Positions 11,400 through 23,439 are shown, numbered from the stretch's first letter. The stretch: DNA of 64,000 bases from Mantis religiosa (GCA_030765055.1 JAUKNK010000333.1:104501-168500), one strand, 5' to 3'. The notes: generated by a model from the letters alone, not told the origin. Numbers and translations: made by a program.

Positions 11400-12714
11400 A
11401 AGGCATGATATCATTACTGTTCTGAAGGATGAGAACTCATCATTTGAAAATACCAATTATGTCAAGCAAATTCATCTTGCCTGTTTGGAATACATTGTTG
11501 AAAGTGAGACCACTTCTCTGCTTTTCATTGGAATGTAAAATGTAATTATCATGTCCTCCTGAAATCCAAAGAGTGATGATCCTAGATCTACATTTTATTT
11601 GTCTGAAATTCATGTGGTACCAATATTTTTTTTTTTACCTTAATGAAATTGCCAGTGCAAGTGAGTCAGATTCGCAGTGGTACCAATAATTTTTTAACCT
11701 TTATGAAAGTGCCATTGCTAGAGAGTCATATTAGCAGCAATTCCTATTCAAGAGGATAAATGGTATGCCAGTTGTCAAACATAACATTATATTTGAAGTT
11801 TTCAATATCAGCAGCTAGCCATTTTGCAATTCTATTTGGTTTGTTGGAAGCTAAATAGGGCCCTTCTACTTGTTTTTTGTGGTATATTTAAAAATTACTT
11901 ATGGAGGGGTTAAGCACTCAATAATGTATTTATCCCATATTTGTAAGATTTATTTGAATGCACTCTATGTAAGTGAAAACACCTCAGAAAGTATCAAGTT
12001 TCTCATCAATTGTCAGAAGCATGCCAAGGTGTAAGACTTTCTGCAGTTTAGTATAAATTTGTCAAGAAACAGACGTATAGCAGCTACTTTGTCAGGTATT
12101 TTCCTCTCTATTCTTACACTTTGTCAATTAAATTTTAGGGCCCAAAGAAAAAAAAAAAGAAAAAAAAAGAAAAAAAAATTGCTTTTAGCTCATACAAGCT
12201 CTTAATGTTTCCATTCCCATTCTATTAGAGTTCCAAACATCCAGTGTGACTTCCTTTCCTTAGCCCTATAAGATATAAACATCCCACCTAAGAGTTCAGT
12301 TCAACCCTCAGTGGTTTTTTGGCATCTCTATCTCATGAACATTGTACTGATTTAAGGTACAGATTTTTATGTTTAACAATTTCTTAAATCATGTTAAAAT
12401 CGATAATGAAGTGAAAAGCTGCAATTCGTTTCTAAGTATTCTTGTTGTACCTTTAGGAGAAGGAAATATTTTCACTATGCTCTTGGTTTTAGTTTCTATC
12501 CTTTGAAAAATCTGTCTTCTCTACTTAGAGTGGTTATCTCTCACTAAAAGTAGTTTTCATAAGTACCATTCAGTGAATATTTTGTATACCTTCATTCAGA
12601 ATCATTATGGGGATCACTTCCTTCATTAACTTCTTCACCATCATGAGACTCTCTGCTATCAAAATTCTTGCCTCCTGGTAGCTTGTTGAATATTTGCATT
12701 TCCTCTGAAGTCAT
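11400..12714 (-). pseudogene. piggyBac-like transposase, broken, A1
   Basis: From an ATG at 12,714 the minus strand reads MTSEEMQIFNKLP followed by an acidic stretch, then (after breaks) KSIVKIFPSPKGTTR, DKVAAIRLFLDKF (12,054-12,108), LTIDEKLDTF (11,988-12,020, first catalytic Asp region), and VMFDNW (about 11,765-11,785, second Asp region), then a VPHEFQTNK-like block. The order and spacing are those of the piggyBac DDE transposase. Frameshifts and stops throughout make it inactive. The same block is in B1 (25,690-26,349) and A2. Confidence 0.75.
12138..12179. repeat. Poly-purine low-complexity tract
   Basis: This A-rich run with scattered G differs in length in A2 (about 47,417-47,441). 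It is a simple low-complexity repeat inside the piggyBac remnant. Confidence 0.8.
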
Positions 12715-12984
12715 TTTCAAGGTAGAAACAAATTTTATTGTTGTAATATAATAGCTACAAAGATGTGTCCCTCATCAGATTCACACACAATTACATAGTG
12801 ATATGAAAGGATGAGAGTAAGATGCAGCTACTTACATGCGCAAGTGAACAGGGAACTTTATATCCAAGCTCAACAATGCTGAACACACAATATTAGTAGA
12901 GCAAGCATTCTTGCTACCGAACATGCAGAATATTGAATAGTTTGTTGTGGTATGGCAGTGTTGCAATTGAGAAAGAGGTTCGTC

Positions 12985-14360
12985 CTGCAGGTTAATGAGG
13001 TGCAACTAATTTGGTAAATGCTGATAATTCAGTTTTCGGTGTGCTATTTTTTAAAGGGTGGTTTAGTAATTTGCGGATGTTGTGTTTGTTCTGAGGGGCT
13101 GATTTTATGTTGAAGCTCTTAAATACCTTTTCAAATTTTTTGAAGTATTTTGGATGAAATATAAATTTTCCATATGTGGTGTTTGGGCTTTCTAGTGTTT
13201 TTAAGGTAGTAATGTCCCTTAAGTATTTGTTTTTTTTGGGTCTGTAGATCAGTTTTTTGATAAAATTTGTGTTATGGTTGTTCAATACGGCAACCTGGTG
13301 TATGTGAGTGTACTCCTGTTCATATTCAGTTTTTGTTAGCGGAATGTTGATTAATCTGTGAACTAAACTATGGAATACTGCATATTGATGTTGTACTGGG
13401 TTGAATGGGTTGCATTTAATGTAATTGTCAACATGTGTTGCTTTTATGTATATTCGAAATTGTAATCCTGTTGGTGTTCTAATGATTTTCAAATCTAGAA
13501 AAGGTAGCCATTCATCCTGCTCTACTTCAATGGTGAAATCTATGGATTTTTCTTGTAGGTTTAGCAACTTTGTAGCATCCTCGGTTAGTCTTCTAGGGAC
13601 TATAGCAAACACGTCGTCGACATATCTATGCCAACATTTGAAAATATGTGGAAATGCTTTAGTAATGTATGTTTCCAAATCACTCATGAACAGATTGGCT
13701 AATAATGCTGAAAGAGGGTTACCCATGGCCAGGCCTGCTGTTTGTTGGAAGATCTTGCTGGAGAACGTGAAGCTGCTTTGTTCAATACATAGGGTGGTTA
13801 ATTTGATGTATTCCTAAATTTTATTATCCGCAACGTTGCTTTTGGATAACCAAACTTTCATCAATTTTGGAATTTTTTCTACTGGTATGCTCGTGAATAG
13901 AGATCTGATATCAAAGGACACCATCAGCTCTTCAGTTTTTATAATTGTGTTTTCAATTTTCTTTACTAAATCAAATGAATTCTTTATGCTTAAAGATACA
14001 AACTTTTCAAACTGTTCAAATTCTTCCAACAACCATTTTGCCAGTTTGTATGTCAGGACAGCTATATTGTTAATAATGGGTCCCATGCTTTTGTCTGTCT
14101 TGTGAATCTTAGGTAGGCAGAATAATTTTGGCAAATTAGGGTGGTTTACAATTATGCTATTTTTCATCTTATGTGGCACTATGGTATTTTCTTTAATTGC
14201 TTTTTTGGTGGTTTTTATGTATTTCTTTAATGGGTTTTTGGTTAGGGCTGAATATTCTGTATTTTGTAGTAGATGTTCGACTCGCTGGTTTTAATCATTT
14301 CGTTCCATAATGACTACCGTGTTTCCTTTGTCTGCTTTCAGATATATAACTGGTCTTCAT
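12985..14360 (-). pseudogene. Penelope-like element reverse transcriptase, A1
   Basis: This minus-strand PLE fragment begins with LKADKGNTVVIM (about 14,345), passes LPKIHK, SFDIRSLFTSIP, and MGNPLSALLANLF, and contains the catalytic RYVDDVFAIV. The thumb region follows, with FLDLKI and the H-rich HQYAVFHSLVHRL segment. It stops at LSAFTKLVAPH, where the GIY-YIG endonuclease should begin, so the endonuclease is missing. B lacks the fragment at the equivalent place (27,620), so it entered monomer A only. Confidence 0.85.
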
Positions 14361-15538
14361 CAAAAAACTCGTAAGTGGAGAAAAGTATATACAACTTTGA
14401 CTTACTTGCCTAATTTTAGTAACAATAAATAAATGAATAAATAAATTAACTAAAAAATAAAAAATAAAAAAATGGATCACGTTTATGAAATTCTGAATAG
14501 TTATTTTTAAAAAATCATTTTCTGTGTCAAGGCAAAAGGAATTTCAAAAATCAATGCTTGATTACAGTAATTATTTAAAAAAAAATTAAACCATTATCAA
14601 TATCATAATTTGCATACATCAAAAGTTTATTGCACAGCTTCTGAAGTATATTGTGTACAATTTTCAGAGCTCCACCGTAATATTGTGGGAGAACACAGAT
14701 TTTAAATATGGAAAACTAAGAAGAAAACTGACCTTGAGAAAAATGGTGTTAAGGATTTGCATGTGGTTTACATAAAAAATGGTTAATTTATATTAGAAAG
14801 TTTCAGCACTGTAACTTACATGTTCACCCCTCCTGGCAGATGCTTGAGTTTTGGGTTTTAGATGTACTTACAGAAATAGTAGTCTCAGTATGCTTTTCAT
14901 GTCACTTCACTTCTAATTGAGAAGCAAAACCAGAGGCATGAAGCATCTCCAGGTTCAGACTTTGTGAAAACAATGTGGGCATGCTGAACCTTCTATCAAT
15001 TCTTTTAACTAACCAAAATCTAAAAGCATATTTTTGCTTTCACATGTATTTTCCTCTGGCTTATAAATATTGTATTGCACCTCTAATTCAGAAAGACTTA
15101 CGTTTTTCTTTTGCAGTGCTACAGGCTCAGTTACTTCCTGATTTACTTAATATGAAGTATCTGTATTCCACCTATCTGCTCCTATTCATTAATTTACACA
15201 AATCGTTTCTACTACCCTTTATCTTTGCCATTCTAAAGCAGTAAAAGAATGCAGTGTAATATAAAAGACTATTGGAACCTAAACCTATTTAATTTTACAA
15301 CATATAATTCTTCTAGCCAAGTTTACTAAAATAAACTTGCATCACGACTTACGGTGTTATGTTCAGCACAAATGAATACTTGAGCATAATAAATATAATA
15401 CAGAGAGAAGGAAACCTCATAATAATAACCTTAAAACTAAGTATCACTTCCAAAACACTTGAACAAAACACAAGAAAACAAACAAAAATTTCATGCCATT
15501 ATACAAGAAGTATTTCAAAGAAACGACAAAGAACATAT
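14361..15538. other. Monomer A spacer, no recognised element
   Basis: This AT-rich sequence is nearly identical to 49,621-50,756. A plus frame of 89 codons (14,975-15,244; 50,193-50,462) stays open in both copies. It matches no family I know. Confidence 0.35.
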
Positions 15539-16069
15539 TGTCACCCAATTAAGAGAAGGAAGGACCAACTGGGACAGGAACCTTTCAGGCCACGCCTACC
15601 GACTTATCTTGTAGCACTAATGAGGGGACCGTTGGAGAAACACCACTAGCCATCTCTTCCCTCTCCTCCTGCCGCCTGAAAGAACGTGAAACCTCCGGAA
15701 TGTCTTTCCCTCTCCATGGTAAAGAATTCTCTAGAAACATTTAGCACCTATAAAAAGAAGCATGATTTCTGGCTAAATACAGCCAGCCAGTATGATGAGC
15801 GAGAGTTTAGTTCAGTTCGTGGTGAGCAGCCGTGAGGAGCGCCGAGTAAGTGAACAGACCATGTACATGACTGTGTACATGTAGCAGAGGAGTTGTACGT
15901 AACTGTGAGTGTAGAGTGGACCTGTGACAGAGGAATTGCCAAATTATTATTGTGTGCGCTACGTAATTCTGTGTAATCGGAAAGTGTTTCAACTATAATT
16001 CGGTAGAAATAAAGAACATTTTGAGTTTGTGCAATTGGACTTTTAATTTCACTAACCCACAAAGTCACA
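15539..16069 (+). mobile_element. Solo LTR of Ty3/gypsy-type element, A1
   Basis: It starts TGTCACCC and ends AAGTCACA, with flanks atat and atac; in A2 both flanks are atat, so the duplication was 4 bp. Inside are a TATA-like cctataaaaag (about 15,747) and a polyadenylation signal aataaagaacatt (about 16,008). The last 60 bases resemble the LTR of the 39,314-41,600 element. No internal region is present, so it arose by LTR-LTR recombination. It was present before the A-B pair duplicated. Confidence 0.8.
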
Positions 16070-17239
16070 ATACGGAAAAGTGACTGTCATCTAGGAGATG
16101 CAAATAAAAGCTTGTTGAATTAGGCTATGGTGGCTTAATGCTATTTTAGGGTGTATTTTAAGTTCAAATCGTAGGTAACTTCTCTGCATTCAAACATGTG
16201 GGCATGTAATTTAAAGCATGGAGTGGCATTTAACCAGCACAGCGTTTTAGAAATGGCATCCAAAACAACTGTGGCATTTTCCCTACAGGCATGAAACTCT
16301 GTAGACATGTAAATTAAATTATGGTGCATATTTTGCAACAAAAGCCCAAAATTCCAATTTTTTTTCAAAAAAATTTACTAAAACCAAACTTCTGTCCCCC
16401 CCTAAAATACCAACAGGCTCACTCTTAGGTGAAAATCATTTCAAATAGGCCAATATTTATATTTTATAATTATGTACACCCTTCTGCAAGCAAGAAGATT
16501 TTGCACTTTAATGATGGATGTTTGTTGATTGAAATCATAGTAACTACGATTGAGTACAAGAAACGTATCACAGACAGTACTTACAATGGATTAAGTTACA
16601 CAGATATATAATTATCATAAATGAGAGGGAACTATTTATATTACTTTCATGAGCATTAAAGTTAAGCCCCAACAGGAACAATGAGATGTGAAACCCGAAG
16701 AGTAGGCTATAATATCTGGGTCAATATTTATTGTACGACTACAGAAACTACTGCACAACTACTGCAGAGCTACAAAGAAAGATGGGAAACCCAAAGGATA
16801 GGCTATGATATCTGGGTCAATATTAATTGTACAACTACAACACGGACATAATGAACACTCATTTACAGCAAAACATGCGACCACCACCACCATCACCGCC
16901 ACCGTATTTTCAATTACTAAACAGACTTAAATGTTGCACATCTGCTAAAGTACAAAAATAAGGAAGAGCAGGTTTGTCAGATATTTTGATTCTGTATGAA
17001 TTTTTCTTCCCGTTCACCAATAGTATTTAATATGTGAATTTCATGTTTATGTATGTTCACTTTGGTACATTTGCATTCCCCACTTTTAACTTTAATATTG
17101 GTTTCCTCTGCTTAGAAACACATTGCCTATAGGCATTGGTGCTATCTCTTATAGTGCATTTTGTCCCTTTTTTGTGCACATATCACACACATATAATTTC
17201 ACAATGTGGGGAAAATAAGGAATCATCTCATTTAAACAA
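16070..17239 (-). other. Monomer A spacer with conserved minus frame
   Basis: The minus frame 16,141-16,368 (75 codons) has an A2 counterpart at 51,353-51,553 with most residues the same, including FHACRENATVVLDAISKT. I recognise no family. Positions 16,440-16,870 align with B1 30,910-31,400. The site near 16,921 corresponds to the unoccupied TTAA target of the Kolobok-like insertion at 31,566. A short CAC-rich run is at 16,881-16,902. Confidence 0.35.
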
Positions 17240-17335
17240 CAGGTTCCCAGTTCTCAGCTGCAAATCAAACCTGGGACGTCTTGTGCAGCATATAGCTGCT
17301 CTATGAACTGTGCTGCAGGGCCTGCCAGGATACTT
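17240..17335 (-). mobile_element. Degenerate tRNA-like SINE head
   Basis: Minus strand: an A-box-like tagagcagctatatgc and a B-box-like caggtttgatttgcagc at roughly tRNA spacing. A related block lies at the end of B1 (34,060-34,165), so it predates the A/B duplication. There is no acceptor stem, so it is not a tRNA gene. Confidence 0.45.
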
Positions 17336-17484
17336 TTTCAGAAATTTATTTTAACTTGGGTCCCTGTGCAAATAACAGTTTTGCTCAGAAGTGATGCATT
17401 TCTAGTGTTTACCTGCCCTCATTGCTGGTTGTGTTACTAGCTTATTCTTATTGCTTATCACTGCTGAAATGCCTATAAATCAAA

Positions 17485-18242
17485 ATGAACAGTTAAATAT
17501 TTGTATATTGTTGCCTACCTCATGTGCTGTAGCTTTCCAGACTCCTATAACAGCCAGGCAGTGAGAGAACTTTCAAAACTGCTGAACAGTGGCCGTGTAG
17601 TCTCTTTGTACTTTTGGAACAGGGCATTGTCCATTCTCTACCAGAGGGGAATATTTAACCATCCTTCTAAACCAGAAATATATTAATAAAAACCCTATTG
17701 TTACAAGATATATATTAAAGCACAGAAATTTTTTTAATAAATATTTTCCTATAGCTTAAATATATTGTATTCCTTATTCCTAATGAATATACAAGAAAAT
17801 GTATACTAATTTTGTAAAGAAAGAAGCTATATGTATATTGGATACTTTAAAAGTCACCCAACAGATATTGATAATTTTTAATCATTCAAATCTTAATTTA
17901 TAGTGATGCACTTGGAGCTATAAAGAGCATTCTAAAATATTTTTTATTATTTTAAAGAATTTAAGATTTTTTCTTTTATCACATTACAGAAGTCAAAGAT
18001 TCACTGAACAGTATTAAATGTTAACATTTTAAAAACATTTGTTAAGTGTAATACATTAATTTCATTGAGATGTTTAATAATTATAAATTCATAAAATTGT
18101 ATAAAAGGATATTTATGTACCATTTCTTCACTGCCAAAACGTAATTTTACTTATTTAATGATCTGGGCAGGCTATTTACTATTTGTACATATTACGCCAT
18201 AGAATACAAATATTTGCTGCAGTAAAGCAGAATACAAATATA
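17485..18242. other. Monomer B start, AT-rich
   Basis: This aligns with A1 1-650. The deletion relative to B2 lies near 18,195. No gene is supported. Confidence 0.4.
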
Positions 18243-19604
18243 CAACACCAACTTCAATACTCAGACCATAATACAGATTCCAAGATGGCGCCCGTCGTAG
18301 CCCAGTGACTCTGGTTACGCAGAATAGGAAACTATACGCAATGGACATAATATAATCCATATTACGGAGCAGCGAGGTAACTCCTAAGCATTTATCACTT
18401 TATGCTTTCAACTAAAACGTGTAATAACATAAATAAAGAGCATCATGGCAAATCCTAAGAGCTTATCACATTATATAGTAGCACGACCAGTACTATGCAT
18501 TTTCCACCTTATAATTCCAATCAAAATTTAATTTATAAGGCATGACAACTCATAGGCATTAAACACAGCAAACTTTATCTTATTGGTCTGTATCATTGTA
18601 TCGTCTGTAGCAAGTCCTAAAGTTTCTTTTACATTGTTTACATGGTAACCGTTTCTGGCAAGGACATACTGCTTATACTATAATAATTAAAAGCACTCAC
18701 CAGATTGTCCAGTTTACTCCAATTGTCACGTTTGAAGGTTTCAGTTCCTTCATACTGCAAGGTCCACTCAAAATTTTCCACTGTAAGGCTCATAATATTG
18801 CTTCTAGGTTATGAAATACTTTGAAACTCATTAAGTGAAGGAACATCAGTGAAGCTGGGATCTTGAATGTTATTGAAAGGAACGTAACTAATCGTCTTTA
18901 ATAATGACTATCAACGGGTTAAAATCTCCTCACCACTTCGGTTCAAAACTGTCAATTACATCTTAAGCACACCAAATATTAAACTTATCTTTACTCTCTG
19001 TAAAATATGTTGGATGCATCTTCAGGATTTCGTCTTTTCTGGTTGAGCTTTAATGTGTGATAGGATGGCTGATTTTTAAAAATCGTGGGGAATGCATCAT
19101 CTATTAATTTTGGTACTTTTCGAAGGGCACGAATTGGTTCACCATCATTTACTGGAAAGATGTCTTCCTTAACCTCAAAGCACTGTTCAAAATGAATACA
19201 TACTACAGATTTGTCATTTACTTTAAAATCTTTACAATGTATGTTCCTGGTCCACTTATCCCATTACGATTTTACCTTCGGAAATTTAAATGTTGTGTGA
19301 GGTATACTACCATAATTAGATTGCACCTGGGAACACAACAACGATGCACTTTGACAATACTTCACAGTATATATTTGGGTAAACGTTATGATTATGTTAA
19401 ATACCTAACAATAAACTAACTCGTTAGTCACTGATTGCCACTGTAATGTGAATTTCATTAATTCTTCAAATACTCCATAAAAGTAAACAAACACACACTT
19501 TACTCTGTAGATAAAACCACAACATAAAAATCTGGGCCACGAGTGCTGCCATTTTTCCTACAATTAATTCTCGTATTATGGTCTGAGTATTGGAGTTGCT
19601 GTTG
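18243..19604 (-). mobile_element. P-superfamily-like DNA transposon with THAP domain, B1
   Basis: Terminal inverted repeats of about 32 bp begin CAACACCAAC and end GTTGCTGTTG and share actcagaccataatac. The flank aaatata is repeated on both sides (7-8 bp). Monomer A has the uninterrupted site (1,537-1,560), which proves insertion into B. P elements typically show CA...TG ends, TIRs of about 31 bp and 8-bp duplications. Only a THAP piece and some unassigned sequence remain inside its 1.36 kb. Confidence 0.7.
19085..19360 (-). pseudogene. THAP zinc-finger domain of P-like transposase, broken, B1
   Basis: The minus strand reads SNYGSIPHTTFKFPK, KWTRNIHCKDF, VVCIHFEQCFEV and ends with an FPTIF-like motif. 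This is the THAP C2CH pattern: the second Cys-x2-His is CIHF, the conserved P and W are present, and AVPTIF appears as AFPTIF. A one-base deletion after the first Cys pair (about 19,335) shifts the frame. THAP domains bind transposon ends. No downstream GTPase or DDE part is recognised. Confidence 0.7.
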
Positions 19605-20011
19605 AAATATATAAGCCTGCCTCACTTTTCTGTAAAGAGGATTCACAGATGGCCTTCACCCAATACTCCAGAAAATGTTTTTAAAAAGTGCAGAAGATCC
19701 TGTGTTGTAGTTTTTCATTTATTGGCTTTTATCAACTACTCTGGGTTGGTATGCAAGGGAACTTGTTAAAACCTATGAGTACCTAAATGCTAGGGGTTTC
19801 ATGGCAGGTTTTGTTAATTCCATTATTCTAAATCCAAAGATACATATATGCACTGCATCCTCTGGATGCCAAAATCATCTAGCAATGCTCCCGTCAGAAG
19901 GTTTTGCTTTACACTTTGTACTTACGCTGTAGTCAATTTCATTAGCGGAGGTCTATATAACTAAATGAAATAAATAAAGAAGCAGGGACTAATTATATTA
20001 AAAAATTAAGG
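19605..20011. other. Monomer B spacer
   Basis: Positions 19,605-19,880 align with A1 1,552-1,665 plus 6,130-6,290, on either side of the LINE insertion. It marks the uninterrupted LINE target. No gene seen. Confidence 0.5.
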
Positions 20012-20013
20012 TA

Positions 20014-20248
20014 GGGTAAAGGGGGTATTTTCGTGAAATAGGCAATTTCGTGATACTTTTTTTTCGAGGCGATGTCACAGAGAAACCAGCTGGTGTCAAC
20101 ACGCCTGCCGATAGCTCCAGAGCTCTAGGAACAAATATGTCAATGACAAACATTGGAAAACGAGCTAACACCAACTGTTTTCTCTGTGACATCCTCTCGA
20201 AAAATTATCAGAAAATTGCCTGTCTAAACAAAATACCTCCCTTTACCC
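20014..20248. mobile_element. Hairpin MITE with TA target duplication, B1
   Basis: The 235-bp element starts GGGTAAAGGG and ends CCCTTTACCC, each side flanked by TA. The two halves are imperfect inverted repeats of about 90 bp (gtcacagagaaa on the left, tttctctgtgac on the right), leaving a loop of about 65 bp. It is non-coding. TA flanks suggest mobilisation by a Tc1/mariner-type transposase, which is inference. The copy at 55,237-55,472 is the duplicated counterpart. Confidence 0.8.
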
Positions 20249-20686
20249 TAAGATCACATGACCTCTAGTCTCTGCTCTTGTTCAAATGTCCTTAGTGGAG
20301 CTTACTCCTCTGTTTACTTTCTGTTAATCCAGATGAGCATTTGCCGAAATTATCTTATTGCTACTTTTCTTGAACGTTTAAGTGAATTTAGGAATATGTT
20401 TAACTTTAAACTGCGCCAAATCTCTAAAAGTAGTCACTATGCAATGCCTTTTAAATTGTGTTGCTTTTGCATTCTTAGTATGTTTTTTTGTTTAGAAAAA
20501 GGATTAGATCTTCCCATTTTTGTAAATAAGCACTAGAAAATACTTCAAATAACAAAGAATAATCCTTTAGATCAATCCGAAAAAATGCATATGAAATAAA
20601 AGTTATGATATTTGAAAAAATGAAATGTGTACTGTTTAACACCCGGTTTTAGTACACAGTGACAGTAACACTACAAGAAATTTTAA

Positions 20687-22920
20687 GGGGAGGCATTTGT
20701 GAAAAATGCTAAAATCCAGAGTTTACATCAGAACTGCTTGAAATTTTGTCATATTGTGGGGTATAGGAAATCTAGTTAAGCTTTCAAAATGCTTATTTCT
20801 ATATTAAATAGTTTTTTTACAAAAAATATTCAGTCCTTTTTATAGTATGATTTTTGTATGTTATGTAAAAAGTCCCAGGTGACACAGTTTTTCTTTTAGA
20901 AACTTAAAATTTTAGATTCAGATTTCTCTGTACATCAGTTATAAAACTTGCTATACTTTTAATTTTGAGATTTCAAATTCAATAATAAATAAACTATTTA
21001 ATTTAAATAAACAAAAATAGCAACTTTTATTAAACATTTATTTAGGAATATGTATGCAAAGTTTAATACAAATTCATTGAGAATTGCCGAAGTTGGAGCA
21101 TTTTGAAGATACCAAAATGTTCAAAAATTGAAAGTGCAGGAAAATTAATTTAAAGATTTAGATTGAAATTACACTACTTTCTTTACTTTGGAAACTCCAT
21201 GCATCATATGCAGGCCCTACAGCTATCTTATTACCTTCTTTCTCTTTAATTTGGTTACCTTTGGCCCCTTTTTTATAATGTTTCTATCTACAATAGTTTT
21301 TAACAAAAAAATGATAATTTATTTTTTGCTACAATTTCTTTACATTGGGAAACATATTACATTCGCTACAATTTTTGTTATAAATGATTGGAACTTTGGA
21401 TTCTGGTTCCTTTACATAATAGTTACAAAACTATATATGTATATACTCATTTCGGCATGTCTAATGGTTCTGGAGGAGAAAATTTAAGGAATATGATAGA
21501 ATTTTCTAGAATTTTTGTCAATTTTCTTTTTTCAATACCAATTATTATTAATTTTTTCATATTCAGCCATAATGATACCAATTTTTATTGAAAACTTATC
21601 TAGGAATATACATTTATGCAAAACTTAAAGAAATTCATTGAAAACTTTAGTGTCTGGACTGTAAGGAGTATTTAAAATACTACAAATACTTCTTTTTTTT
21701 TACTATGTTTCTAAACCATCCTGCACTATATGAAGACAACTCATCTCGTTTATTATCCTCTTCTTCTTGTAATTTAGTCACCTTTGACTGCTGCTTGGCA
21801 GATATATATTTGCTCAATGAACTCTGAGCACTTTGTTTTAGCTTTCACCTATCCCTAATACTGCTAATTTTCTTGCTAACAGGACTTACTTTGCCTGCTG
21901 CAACTTTTGCCTTAACTTTCAGTCTATCTTTATAACCCATATTAAATTCACTAACAGCTGCAATCACTGCAATTTGCAATTTCGTTCTTAATACAAAAAC
22001 TTCTTTGTGACATTTGCTCCATGGAAACTTTCATTAGCATTCCGTGCTTCTCCTGTAATGCAAGTTTTCCCTGTAATAGTACTAACTAAGCTCTTTATTT
22101 TTGTTTATGAGATGGAAATTGTAAGTAGAATAGTTCATGCAATTCATACCCATGGTCATACAAAACTTCTGCATAGAAATATGACCCTTACCATTGCCCA
22201 GAAGTACATCAACCATTCTTTTATTTACATTAATATGTGACCTACTAGAATCACTGTTAACTCTTGGGCTATAATATGTTTTCACTTAACATTTACCTCA
22301 AGCAGAGCATTCTAGTATCATTACTTACGATTATGGCAAGAAAACCATATATATCATTATATTTTGCTTCGAAATAGCCACTGTACTCCTAACCTAACCT
22401 GGTATGAATCATATACCTACTGTTGCAACAAGAAAGCAAGGGAATGTTAAATCAGGCTTTATTCCTATTCTTAACAATAAAAATATAATATAAGCTGCTA
22501 TCCAGAGCTTTCACTTGCATGTAAACCATATTTCACAAACACTACATGTCAGTGGAAATGTTCGTTTACTTTCAAAGGAGTAAGTGGGAAATAATACATA
22601 AAAATAGAAGCAGAAAGGTTCAGTAGCTTCCACAAACACCCAGAAGATGTCTGCACATTACCACAGTTACAGAATCAAATCGCGTAGTTTAAACGTGAGA
22701 ATTCCATCAATTTCTTTGCGACACACTAGAAAAAGCAATATAAATGGCCACGCCCACCCACACATGGGCATTTAAATAATGACGTAGTGGCTCTTTAAAT
22801 GGCACTAGGGCCTAGCTGACAGCAGATTCTGAAACTACATTGTTTAAACATAATTTTAATGCAAAAAACAGAAAATGTCCTCTTTTGTAATTTTTGTCGA
22901 AATTTCACCGAAGCCTCCCC
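20687..22920 (-). mobile_element. Kolobok-like DNA transposon (TTAA-flanked), B1 first copy
   Basis: It starts GGGGAGGCAT and ends GCCTCCCC, with TTAA on the left and TTAG on the right (one mutated). The 2.2-kb interior has long AT-rich tracts. The minus strand at 22,082-22,285 encodes a degenerate segment with INVNKRMVDVLL and MQKFCMTMGMNCM, which fits the Mutator/Kolobok-type transposase of TTAA-targeting elements. No intact frame remains. Confidence 0.65.
22082..22285 (-). pseudogene. Kolobok/Mutator-type transposase fragment, B1
   Basis: A 67-codon minus frame has SRSHINVNKRMVDVLLGNG and the QKFCMTMGMNCM segment, a pattern of N-x-RMV, then a G-rich turn, then FC..M..NCM. I know this from uncharacterised Kolobok-type insect transposases. 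The B2 counterpart at 57,376-57,579 is very similar; the copy in 31,566-33,710 is shorter. Upstream and downstream frames are broken. Confidence 0.55.
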
Positions 22921-22934
22921 TTAGTGGAGCACCA

Positions 22935-23093
22935 GTGGAGTAAGATGGCGGGGGGAACCGGAGATCCTGGAGAAAATCCGCTCCAGCACTGTTCTATCCA
23001 CCACTAATCTCACTTTACAGTTGCTGGAATCGAACCCGGGCCACCTTAGTGAGAACCAAGCAGTCTAACCACTCAGCCACTGCAAGGCATATG
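22935..23093 (-). mobile_element. SINE-c, tRNA-derived, B1
   Basis: Minus strand: A-box-like tggctgagtggttagactg and B-box gggttcgattccagc at tRNA-like spacing, followed by a body that runs to the Kolobok-like end. The head resembles serine or leucine tRNAs. No acceptor stem, so this is a SINE, not a gene. Duplicated at 58,230-58,388. Confidence 0.7.
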
Positions 23094-23334
23094 ACATTCG
23101 CACATTATTCATTATATACCATTAACTTGTCTTGAACGTTTCTTAAACGCATGGTATTTCATGAAAAGGCCAAGATCAGTTTTGAGGAAACAAACATTTC
23201 TGAAACATATTCCATGAAAAGAGTACTTTGGGGAGCGGATTTAATTGAATAATTTCCTGTCCAATTCTTAGAAAATGGTTAACTTAAATACCAAGTGCGG
23301 TATGAAACCGACGGCTTGTTTTCGAGTTATGCTG

Positions 23335-23439
<105 letters not shown>

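Larger units (their letters stand above)
1..17484. repeat. Tandem monomer A1 (~17.5 kb)
   Basis: The first bases of the window match those at 34,296 almost base for base, and more weakly those at 17,485 and 52,171. The match to A2 can be followed through every block of the monomer, for example 446/34,745, 1,288/35,591, 9,900/44,930 and 15,539/50,757. A1 differs from A2 by separate insertions and deletions: a 500-bp SINE composite and a 1.1-kb segment occur only in A1. The left edge is where the window begins, so the true monomer start is unknown. The assignment rests on comparison by eye; the order of copies is secure, the exact edges are arbitrary. Confidence 0.85.

Noticed and set aside
12770..12790. 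CTGATGAGGG on the minus strand as another hammerhead
   Set aside because: No matching stem II and no GAAA half follow within a reasonable distance; the B1 counterpart has ctgttgaggg.
22386..22402. Two TTAGG-type units (cctaacctaacct), possible telomeric repeat
   Set aside because: Only two units, and it is part of the Kolobok-like element in several copies.
22935..23093. Possible serine/leucine tRNA gene
   Set aside because: Promoter boxes are tRNA-like but there is no acceptor stem or anticodon arm, and the block is repeated as part of a SINE.
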